Positions 1-5,374 of a stretch of 11,315 nucleotides of DNA are shown in pieces. Source of the stretch: Marinilabiliales bacterium (lineage in GTDB: Bacteria > Bacteroidota > Bacteroidia > Bacteroidales > F082); contig PKSW01000090.1 of the NCBI GenBank assembly GCA_002869465.1, forward strand, positions 1 through 11,315. The letters run 5' to 3'. The notes below the pieces were generated by a model. It ran no database searches. It worked only from the letters and a program-made list of their open reading frames with translations, and was not told the DNA's origin. The position numbers and the translations under genes were made by a program. How positions within the stretch are numbered: the first letter of the stretch is position 1; each line of letters starts with the position of its first letter.

Positions 1-137
1 AAAAAATCAACAATCTGCGCCAGGAAATTGCCGAATCAGAAAAAGGATACCTGGCATTCTATTCTGTGCTTTGTACAGAATATGAAGTAGTGGATATGGA
101 TGTTGATGAGGAAGAATCAGAGCCCATCGAGGAATAG
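1..137 (+). CDS. C-terminal end of an unidentified protein (partial, 5' end outside window)
   Basis: An open frame enters from the left edge (first full codon at position 3) and ends at TAG 135-137, giving the last 44 residues of a protein. The tail is very acidic, finishing DMDVDEEESEPIEE, and is preceded by a segment rich in charged and aromatic residues. I see no recognisable domain in so short a piece and do not assign a function. The PepSY-type gene starts only 13 nt after this stop on the same strand, so the two are probably co-transcribed. The close spacing, rather than any homology, is the reason for treating it as a real gene end. Confidence 0.6.
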   Translation, partial: KINNLRQEIAESEKGYLAFYSVLCTEYEVVDMDVDEEESEPIEE

Positions 138-150
138 AAAACCAGAATTT

Positions 151-705
151 ATGGCGTTTAAGTGGAGGAAGTGGAATAGAGCCGTACATCGCGATTTCGG
201 CTACCTGTTCTTTGGTATGACCCTCATCTACGCGTTATCGGGTATTGCCATCAACCATATCGACGATTGGAACCCGAATTATAAGGTATATACCGAAGAC
301 ATCCAGGTAACACCATTCCATGGAAAACCCACCAAAGCAGACATTAAAAAAATGCTGGAACCCTACGAGGAAGCATCCACTTATAAAAATCATTATTTCC
401 CCGATGAAGGTTATCTGAAGGTTTTTATCAAAGATGGCAGTGTATATATCAACCTCAATTCGGGCAATGGCTTAATTGAAAAAACGAAACGTCGTAGGGT
501 ATTCCGCGAGGTAAATTACCTGCATTATAACCCCATTAAATACTGGACCTGGTACTCGGATATCTATGCCGGAGCATTAATATTACTGGCAGTTACTGGT
601 ATTTTAATCCCGCGTGGCGACAAAGGAATCACCAGCAGGGGCCTGTGGATGGTGGCCCTGAGCATCGTTATTCCGCTTATTTATTTATTCATTTATTTCT
701 ATTAG
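151..705 (+). CDS. PepSY-associated TM helix protein (PepSY_TM-like)
   Basis: 184-residue inner-membrane protein. Helix 1 at about residues 16-36 follows the motif NRAVHRDFGYLFFGMTLIYA and ends in SGIAINHIDDWNPNY. A soluble segment of about 95 residues follows, then helix 2 at about 136-154 (YAGALILLAVTGIL) and helix 3 at about 165-184. Conserved-looking histidines are H13, H36 and H125. This arrangement is typical of the Bacteroidota PepSY_TM-like family, which is often found near iron or haem uptake genes; its biochemical role is not established. I chose ATG 151 because it follows the upstream stop by 13 nt and puts the family's N-terminal motif at the protein start; the in-frame ATG at 100 would overlap the upstream gene. 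A small membrane protein follows after 1 nt, so the genes form one transcription unit. Confidence 0.85.
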   Translation: MAFKWRKWNRAVHRDFGYLFFGMTLIYALSGIAINHIDDWNPNYKVYTEDIQVTPFHGKPTKADIKKMLEPYEEASTYKNHYFPDEGYLKVFIKDGSVYINLNSGNGLIEKTKRRRVFREVNYLHYNPIKYWTWYSDIYAGALILLAVTGILIPRGDKGITSRGLWMVALSIVIPLIYLFIYFY

Positions 706-706
706 C

Positions 707-880
707 ATGAATGAATATATTGTTATAGCGCTGTTTATTGCCTGGTATATCCTGTCCATGGTTATTTCCGAAAAACTTGGCAAGAAGAAGAAAATTGGCG
801 TGGAGTGGTCATTTCTTATCAGTTTTTTATTAAGCCCGGTTATCGGTTTTTTGGCGACATATTTGAGTAAGGATAAATAA
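707..880 (+). CDS. Small two-helix membrane protein (57 aa)
   Basis: The ATG at 707 begins one base after the stop of the PepSY-type gene, and the frame runs 57 codons to TAA 878-880. Residues 4-20 form one hydrophobic helix (YIVIALFIAWYILSMVI). A basic loop follows (SEKLGKKKKIG), then a second helix at about residues 33-53 with the pattern WSFLISFLLSPVIGFLATYL. The positive loop between two helices suggests a hairpin with the loop in the cytoplasm. The second helix, with its SPxIG centre, resembles small uncharacterised inner-membrane proteins common in Bacteroidota. The function is unknown. Tight coupling to the preceding gene suggests co-translation and perhaps a partner role. The length and composition of the two helices make chance unlikely. 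Confidence 0.7.
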   Translation: MNEYIVIALFIAWYILSMVISEKLGKKKKIGVEWSFLISFLLSPVIGFLATYLSKDK

Positions 881-926
881 TTTTCCGGCACTTTATTAAT
901 AAACGCTAAAGACCAGTACCGCGTGT

Positions 927-1760
927 TTAAGCAACTAGTGCATAAAGCGTGTGAGGATATTTTATGGTTGGTCTTTCTCTTCTGAAACTAGATAAGAAAC
1001 CTAATAGTTTGCATGGCAATATTTTAGCAATCAATACTATTATTTTATTTATGAATCCAGGAATACATATGGTTTTTCCGTTTTCTAGGGAATGTAAAGA
1101 TATCTTTGCAACCTTATCAGGCATCATATAATTCAAAAATTTACTGTTTTCCTTAATGGCATTTGTTTTATCACGATCATGAAAATCAGTTAAGGTCATA
1201 CCTGGACATAAACTTTGTACCTTAATTCCGTGAGGTTTTAATTCGATACTTAACGCTTTCGTAAAATAATGAATGAAAGATTTAGTTGCCAGGTAGAGAC
1301 TTCTTGTAAAACCGGGAATAAATGCTCCTAAAGAAGAAACATTAATTATCCTACCTTTTTTTCTTTTTAACATGCCGGGTAAAACAGCATGTGTAAGCTC
1401 AATAGTAGCCATGTCATGTGTCATAACCATTGATCTCAAATCTTTCACTTTGATTTGAAAGAAATCATGATCAATACCAAAGCCGGCGTTGTTTACTAAA
1501 AAATCAACAGATGAGTTTGATTTTATTTTTTGAGCTATGCTCTTTCTGAACTTTGCCAATGATAAGTCACCAACCATCACATCAACATGAACCTTATAGG
1601 TTTCTTTAAGATCATTTGCAACAGAATTTAATTCTAATTCTCGTCTTCCAACCAATATGAGGTGATAACCTTTTTCAGCCAATTTATATGCAAAGGATTT
1701 TCCGATTCCACTTGTAGCTCCGGTAATTAAAGCAGTTGATGATTTTCTTTTTGTTTTCAT
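927..1760 (-). CDS. Short-chain dehydrogenase/reductase (SDR, classical type)
   Basis: 277-residue NAD(P)-dependent oxidoreductase with a Rossmann fold. Visible motifs: cofactor glycine motif TGATSGIG (13-20), arginines after strand 2 (LVGRR, 36-40) suggesting NADP(H) preference, NNAG (90-93), catalytic Ser143, Tyr156 and Lys160 (YLATK), and the PG motif (186-187) followed by TLTDF. The length is normal for classical SDRs of the COG0300/DltE-like group. The substrate cannot be read from sequence. The C-terminal part (about 235-255) is unusually hydrophobic (INKIIVLIAKILP), suggesting membrane association. It is the last gene of a three-gene operon: its ATG overlaps the stop of the DUF2062 gene in an ATGA junction at 1757-1760, so translational coupling is likely. 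Company with a START-like protein makes a lipid or sterol-like substrate plausible (inference). Confidence 0.92.
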   Translation of the reverse strand: MKTKRKSSTALITGATSGIGKSFAYKLAEKGYHLILVGRRELELNSVANDLKETYKVHVDVMVGDLSLAKFRKSIAQKIKSNSSVDFLVNNAGFGIDHDFFQIKVKDLRSMVMTHDMATIELTHAVLPGMLKRKKGRIINVSSLGAFIPGFTRSLYLATKSFIHYFTKALSIELKPHGIKVQSLCPGMTLTDFHDRDKTNAIKENSKFLNYMMPDKVAKISLHSLENGKTICIPGFINKIIVLIAKILPCKLLGFLSSFRRERPTIKYPHTLYALVA

Positions 1761-2233
1761 AAAGCAGTTGATTTAACAAGTGATTTGCGACGAATAAGTG
1801 ATTTTGAAAAATAATAGGCTGCTGCTGCCAATGGCAACCCTATTACAATACCTCCGGCCAGTAAAATGATAAATACCAGCGAATTGGTTGTTAAAATTTC
1901 AATCATCGTATTCAGGCTCAATGGTCCTGACAAATCAAAGGATACATCTGAACCTAAAACTGATTTACCGACGAGGAAAGACAAGCCGTAAAACGGAGGA
2001 CCGGTAAGTATGTTGATGTGAAATACACCAATTAAAGAAGCTACTTTACTCCATTTGAATAATAATGTTAATCCGATCGCTATAAACACTTTAAGTCCGA
2101 TAAGCGGGGAGGCGGCTAAAAAAATTCCCAGGGCATAACCCATGGCTACCTGGTGTGGGTGTGCGGGTATATTTAAAAGTTTGTTTTTAACCCCGGCAAT
2201 CTTCTTATTTAATATGTTGAATATGGATTTCAT
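1757..2233 (-). CDS. DUF2062 domain membrane protein
   Basis: 158-residue integral membrane protein. Its core is a DUF2062 region (about residues 25-145): HPHQVAMGYALGIFLAASPL leads into a first hydrophobic pair, followed by the family hallmark NILTGPPFYGLSFLVGK (74-90), the equivalent of the usual NPLTAPPxY motif. A final long helix follows (about 117-142) and then a basic tail (KSLIRRKS). DUF2062 proteins are inner-membrane proteins of unknown mechanism, often near glycosyltransferase, lipid or envelope genes. It lies between a START-like protein (10 nt upstream) and an SDR (4-nt overlap downstream), so it belongs to the middle of an operon. The start at 2233 is supported by the short gap and the basic N-terminus. 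Confidence 0.85.
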   Translation of the reverse strand: MKSIFNILNKKIAGVKNKLLNIPAHPHQVAMGYALGIFLAASPLIGLKVFIAIGLTLLFKWSKVASLIGVFHINILTGPPFYGLSFLVGKSVLGSDVSFDLSGPLSLNTMIEILTTNSLVFIILLAGGIVIGLPLAAAAYYFSKSLIRRKSLVKSTAL

Positions 2234-2243
2234 GATTTATGTT

Positions 2244-2912
2244 TTACTGGTTTGCATTTATAACAACACTTCTGAGTGCATCCATTGTCTTCAAAAGGTT
2301 TTTCTGAATGAGCGGGTCGGTGATCCAGGTTGGAAACTTGGGTTCCTGCTTCGAGTAAACTAAATATTCAACATGTGTTTTTGAGGGTTCAATTTGCGTA
2401 ATAATCCACATGGCTTCCATATGAGAAATTCTCTCAACACCTTTGTGGGTTTGCATATAAGAAGGCTCACTTTTCAATGAAATCTTTACCTGGCCGTTTT
2501 CAGGATTTTCGAGAATATTGTATTTCAGAATACAGTCCTGGTTATTAAGAGGCCATGGAATTGAAAATTGTACGTAAGAATACCACTGATTTTCATTAAC
2601 GGTTTTTAACCTGTAATAGGATTTGGCCGCCTTCATCCAGCAAGTATAAGTGCTTTCGTCCTCTAAAACGGCTACCACATCTTTAACAAAACAGTCAAGA
2701 TAAAACTCTGCTTTGAGTTGTCGGGTTTGACGCGTTTCAGTGGCTGGGATCCATCTGGTAAAAATAGAGATGGATTTGCTGGTTCTGGCAAGTTCAAATT
2801 TAGAATTGCCTGGTTTGGATTTGTTTAACAAATCCTTCTCCGGCTCTGTTTTAAATCCTGAACTCACAAAGTAAAAAAGAGAAAGAGACAAGATTGCAAT
2901 TTTAGTTTTCAT
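2244..2912 (-). CDS. START-like lipid-binding domain protein, exported
   Basis: 222 residues when started at ATG 2912, which places a clear signal peptide at the N-terminus (MKTKIAILSLSLFYFVSSGF); an upstream in-frame ATG at 2948 would bury it, so I prefer the shorter form. The mature part (about residues 40-220) has the pattern of the START/SRPBCC fold: a segment reading EFYLDCFVKDVVAVLEDEST where START proteins describe the wobbly DYEK-type change, then SYYRLKTVNENQWYSYVQFS and a PWPLNNQDCILKY segment, and an amphipathic C-terminal helix (DPLIQKNLLKTMDALRSVV). START domains bind lipids or other hydrophobic ligands in a deep cavity; the ligand here is unknown. It is the first gene of the operon with DUF2062 (10 nt gap) and SDR genes. 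Confidence 0.8.
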   Translation of the reverse strand: MKTKIAILSLSLFYFVSSGFKTEPEKDLLNKSKPGNSKFELARTSKSISIFTRWIPATETRQTRQLKAEFYLDCFVKDVVAVLEDESTYTCWMKAAKSYYRLKTVNENQWYSYVQFSIPWPLNNQDCILKYNILENPENGQVKISLKSEPSYMQTHKGVERISHMEAMWIITQIEPSKTHVEYLVYSKQEPKFPTWITDPLIQKNLLKTMDALRSVVINANQ

Positions 2913-3153
2913 AGTAATTTGATTTGGTGTGGTAAAAGTAGATGCCACTAAAGGGAAAGTGAAATGGACTTTTACAACGATAAAACCCTGATTTAGTAGG
3001 AAATAATAAATTGATTAAATAAAATGAAGCGCGCGGGGAAATTTTCTTAAAGAATATTCTATAAGTGGTAGAAAATTATAGTTGATGGCAAAAAATGCAA
3101 TTTTTTATCCTGGCGGTTGCTTATTTTGCAAAGAATCGATTTTGTGGTCTTTA
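2913..3153. other. Intergenic region before the START-DUF2062-SDR operon
   Basis: 241 bases without a supported gene. It must hold the operon promoter and the end of the DUF2007 transcript. I found no clean TAnnTTTG box on the minus strand; the nearest is TACTTTTA (reverse of 2933-2940, one mismatch), which is too weak to call. An AT-only stem, AAAAAA/TTTTTT around TGCAA at 3090-3106, with GG/CC partners next to it, could act as a weak terminator for the minus-strand transcript from 3154, but this is not secure. Confidence 0.4.
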
Positions 3154-3366
3154 TTAGTGCTTATTGGCACCCTTCATTATCTCTTTCGCTTTTTTTACGT
3201 CTGATGATGAAACTTGCAGTTCAACGGTAAATGTAGCCATATGGCTCATGATCTGTGTGGTAAGTTCATTTTTCAGAAAGCAAGTGATACCTTCCGACTC
3301 TAATTTGCTTTTCAACACCAGCAAATCAGACACCGCGTGTGATTCTTTGATAGTGACAAATTTCAT
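3154..3366 (-). CDS. DUF2007 domain protein (70 aa)
   Basis: Small soluble protein covering one complete DUF2007 domain (sometimes labelled putative signal-transducing protein). The sequence begins MKFVTIKESHAVSDLLVLKS, continues with the typical element of a helix followed by 'LESEGITCFLKNE' (residues 26-38), and ends in a strand plus helix, VELQVSSSDVKKAKEIMKG, which matches the family's 'VxVxxxDxxxAxEIL' ending. This is a ferredoxin-like small fold of unknown function. The gene starts 32 nt downstream of the stop of the double NTF2-like lipoprotein gene on the same strand, so the two may share a transcript. Start ATG 3366 is the only one that preserves the first strand of the domain. Confidence 0.82.
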   Translation of the reverse strand: MKFVTIKESHAVSDLLVLKSKLESEGITCFLKNELTTQIMSHMATFTVELQVSSSDVKKAKEIMKGANKH

Positions 3367-3398
3367 GGGGTTTAAAGGTTAATTGTATGAGCCCTTTT

Positions 3399-4334
3399 TT
3401 ATTGGTTTATTCCAAATTCAAGCTGTCGGTTGTTTTCTTCTGACGAAAAGGTGCCTTTTGAATCTTTAATCAGATTTTCATCACTCATCGTCCAGAGCTC
3501 AAATCCACTAAATTTCACTTTATGGTTTTTCCCATCTGGGTCTGCATCCGTTCCGGTTAAGGTCCAATGAAACTCTATTCCATTAGGTTTATGAACTAAA
3601 CTGTCAAAACGAACATTCATGTCCGGAAATTTGGTCATAAAACTTTGTGCAACCTTCGAAATAGCATTTCTCCCAATAGCAGGTTCACCGTCATTTACTT
3701 GAAGCGATCCGTCTTCTTCAAAAAACATAGCAACAAACTCAGGTCGATTGCTACCCCAAACTTGCGCATAACCTTGCGCAAACAGATTCAGATCGAATTC
3801 TCTTTCTTCCTCCGGAATAGGATGAACGGTCCATGCAACACTTAATAGTTTCCATTGGTCGTTTTCTTTCATCATTGTCATATGATTAACCTCCTCGCTT
3901 CGGGCAACACCGAATTGCGATATGACAGTGGGTAAAATAACTGTAGCCAGACGGCCTTTGGTTATTGAGATATTATATTCAATGGCTGTTTCTGAAATTG
4001 GTTTTGGATTTTCAATTTCTGAGATCTTGCTTAGATATTCTTGTATGGTTAACTCTTTATTCAACCAGGCTCCATCCTTAAAATAAGTCCATCCAATTAT
4101 GGCCTGGTCGAAAGTCAAAGCACTTAATTCTTGTACGTCCCGATTTCCAACAGCAATCAAAATCCTGTCCAGTGCGGCTTTAATCTCATTTTCTTCTTCA
4201 CTTGATTTGGAATCTATTGTGCTTGATGCGCTTTTATCATTAACCATTGCCTTATCTTGATTGGATTGACAGCTCATAATAAAGATTGAAAATATCGCAA
4301 GAGTTACTATTGGATTTCTTAAAAGTTTTTTCAT
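3399..4334 (-). CDS. Lipoprotein with two NTF2/SnoaL-like domains
   Basis: 311 residues. The N-terminus is a lipoprotein signal: MKK, a hydrophobic stretch, then IFIMSC with Cys22 as the lipidation site, followed by a polar, Ser/Asp/Lys-rich linker (about 23-45). Two tandem domains of similar pattern follow. The first (about 48-172) reads EIKAALDRILIAVGNRDVQE, then TMMKENDQWKLLSVAWTVHP. The second (about 185-300) reads LNLFAQGYAQVWGSNRPEFV, then MFFEEDGSLQVNDGEPAIGR, then KFSGFELWTMSDENLIKDSK. Both fit the cone-shaped NTF2/SnoaL fold, in which a helix-rich N-terminus is followed by a curved sheet around a pocket; the second resembles polyketide-cyclase-like SnoaL entries. The pocket ligand or reaction is unknown. 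Cys followed by Gln gives no clear inner-membrane retention signal. The downstream DUF2007 gene may be co-transcribed. Confidence 0.8.
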   Translation of the reverse strand: MKKLLRNPIVTLAIFSIFIMSCQSNQDKAMVNDKSASSTIDSKSSEEENEIKAALDRILIAVGNRDVQELSALTFDQAIIGWTYFKDGAWLNKELTIQEYLSKISEIENPKPISETAIEYNISITKGRLATVILPTVISQFGVARSEEVNHMTMMKENDQWKLLSVAWTVHPIPEEEREFDLNLFAQGYAQVWGSNRPEFVAMFFEEDGSLQVNDGEPAIGRNAISKVAQSFMTKFPDMNVRFDSLVHKPNGIEFHWTLTGTDADPDGKNHKVKFSGFELWTMSDENLIKDSKGTFSSEENNRQLEFGINQ

Positions 4335-4367
4335 GATGAGTTTATTTTATTGTTACTAACAGGGAGC

Positions 4368-4526
4368 TAAACCTGTCCGAATGGATAAACCCATTTATCC
4401 AGGCGGGCGAAGTTTTGCGATGAGAACGAAGATATTAAAAAAGCAGCACCATCCAATTGATTTATAGATCAATTGCAGATGATCAGGTTTACCATTGCCC
4501 GGAAAGCATTGTGTAAATGCTTTTTT
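4368..4526 (+). other. Cluster of perfect inverted repeats, possible structured RNA
   Basis: Within 159 nt there are four perfect 8-bp inverted repeats. P1: TAAACCTG 4368-4375 with CAGGTTTA 4484-4491. P2: TGGATAAA 4382-4389 with TTTATCCA 4394-4401. P3: CAATTGAT 4454-4461 with ATCAATTG 4468-4475. P4: AAAGCATT 4503-4510 with AATGCTTT 4516-4523. P1 encloses P2, P3 and a weaker 5-bp stem (GTTTT 4412-4416 with AGAAC 4423-4427, containing one T-G pair that is a wobble only on the plus strand). P4 is followed by a T-run. This could be a multibranched RNA ending in a terminator on the plus strand, or a structured leader for the lipoprotein gene on the minus strand, or a remnant of a mobile element. 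No plus-strand promoter is evident. Confidence 0.4.
4503..4526 (+). terminator. Possible rho-independent terminator
   Basis: Stem AAAGCATT, loop GTGTA, stem AATGCTTT, then further T residues to 4526. The stem has only two G-C pairs. Its T-run is on the plus strand, where no protein gene lies just upstream, so if real it would end a non-coding transcript. Confidence 0.35.
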
Positions 4527-4580
4527 ATAAATCGGGAGTTAGAATTGTGGGATCAAATGTGATAGCATTCATAAACTCTG

Positions 4581-4710
4581 CGGTAACGTGTTGAATATGG
4601 CGTGTTTGGCATTTCGAAGCACTTTCCTGTCAAACCGCTACTACTTTTATTAGATGTAACGCCCTTGGAACCAGCACTAACCGCCCAATGATTTATACAT
4701 TTTGTAGGCA
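4581..4710 (-). repeat. Cassette-end element 1 (attC-like, 130 nt), 3' of the mscS-like gene
   Basis: Read on the minus strand, the element starts TGCCTAC (4710-4704) and ends GTTACCG (4587-4581). It can fold as a long imperfect hairpin: the outer part around 4588-4615 pairs imperfectly with 4660-4703. It shares with element 2 the total length (130 nt), the decamer TTTATACATT (4692-4701), CCCTTG (4662-4667) and GAAGCACTTTCCTGTCA (4616-4632) at matching offsets from the ends. The box TGCCTAC is nearly complementary to GTTGGCA at the start of the same gene segment (5251-5245), as in a circularised cassette. The boxes share only the AAC/GTT-type core with integron attC sites, so 'attC-like' is an interpretation. 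Confidence 0.6.
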
Positions 4711-4720
4711 TTTCGTTATT

Positions 4721-5218
4721 TTAAACAGTTTCTTCCTTTCTAATCATTTTTTGCATAAAGACATTACTCGGTATTGTTATTTTCTTGTCGTCATTTGTTT
4801 TTATAATAATGAAGAAAATACCAATATCACTTAATTTCCCTTCTATTTGAAAGTCCTTATCCATTATTGTTAAGTAATCTCCAATTTTGATAGGATGATT
4901 AAAAAAAATAATCAATGTAGACGTGATATTTGAAATGATTGACCACTGAGCAAAAAACGCAACTCCCAAAATTGTTAGTATTGTGGAAAGAAATAACAAT
5001 AATTCAGATTGTTTAACTCCCCAAATAGCCATTAAAAAAACAATAAGTATTGTCAGTAACATAACACCTATTATTTTATTAGTGATTTTTACTCTCCCTG
5101 TTTGATATTTAAACCGAATTCCAACTTTACTAATTATTCTTTTGGTTATTAATTTCGTAATTAAAAAAACAATTATGATAATGATAGTTTCGGCTATTTG
5201 AAATTTATATTCTTCCAT
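4721..5218 (-). CDS. Compact MscS-family mechanosensitive channel-like protein
   Basis: 165 residues. Transmembrane helices lie at about 8-28, 48-68 and 72-106. The last is the pore-type helix of MscS, running LLLFLSTILTILGVAFFAQW into SNITSTLIIFFNHPIKIGDYL, the family's most conserved junction to the beta domain. The beta domain follows (about 107-155), including GKLSDIG and the IPSNVF motif (149-154; compare the VPN-type motif of MscS). The protein ends right after this, so the C-terminal alpha/beta cage domain present in E. coli MscS (286 residues) is absent; short forms like this occur in the family. Likely role: pressure-gated channel that relieves osmotic down-shock at the inner membrane. 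The gene is very AT-rich and sits alone between two homologous 130-nt elements, which suggests acquisition as a cassette. Confidence 0.85.
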   Translation of the reverse strand: MEEYKFQIAETIIIIIVFLITKLITKRIISKVGIRFKYQTGRVKITNKIIGVMLLTILIVFLMAIWGVKQSELLLFLSTILTILGVAFFAQWSIISNITSTLIIFFNHPIKIGDYLTIMDKDFQIEGKLSDIGIFFIIIKTNDDKKITIPSNVFMQKMIRKEETV

Positions 5219-5244
5219 ATTAATAATCTCTTGTTTCTAATGAA

Positions 5245-5374
5245 TGCCAACGGTTCGTATAAGAATAGTAGCCGACTGCAGAGCATTTCCCTGGCATGTT
5301 ACACGAAAGTTAAAACGGGCTAAATCCCTTGAAATTACTACAATCTCGGCTATTATTTTTATACATTGTTACCT
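5245..5374 (-). repeat. Cassette-end element 2 (attC-like, 130 nt), 3' of the lnt-like gene
   Basis: Read on the minus strand, it begins AGGTAAC (5374-5368), inside the last codons of the lnt-like gene, and ends GTTGGCA (5251-5245), 27 nt before the mscS-like start codon. Its arms form a strong imperfect hairpin: GTATAAGAATAGTAGCCGAC (5257-5276) pairs with 5345-5364 at 17 of 20 positions, around a 68-nt apical region. Features shared with element 1 are TTTATACATT (5358-5367), CCCTTG (5326-5331) and GAGCATTTCCCTGGCA (5281-5296). The motif nearest the GTT core lies 29-30 nt from it in both copies. A pairing hairpin next to a recombination-type core, placed 3' of a gene, is the layout of integron attC sites. 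Confidence 0.6.

Noticed and set aside
892..903. Perfect palindrome TTTATTAATAAA between convergent genes as a terminator
   Set aside because: It is all A/T with no loop and no following T-run, so it would not form a stable terminator hairpin.
2913..2948. Longer N-terminus of the START-like protein from ATG 2948
   Set aside because: The extra 12 residues precede a clear signal peptide beginning MKTKIAIL and add nothing recognisable.
4335..4720. tRNA or CRISPR in the intergenic region
   Set aside because: The inverted repeats do not fit tRNA arm lengths (8-bp stems, no TTC loop or anticodon stem of the right size) and there are no regularly spaced direct repeats.
4581..5374. Interpretation of the mscS segment as an insertion sequence or transposon
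   Set aside because: The only gene inside is a channel protein, there is no transposase, and the flanking elements are direct hairpin repeats at gene 3' ends rather than terminal inverted repeats of an IS.
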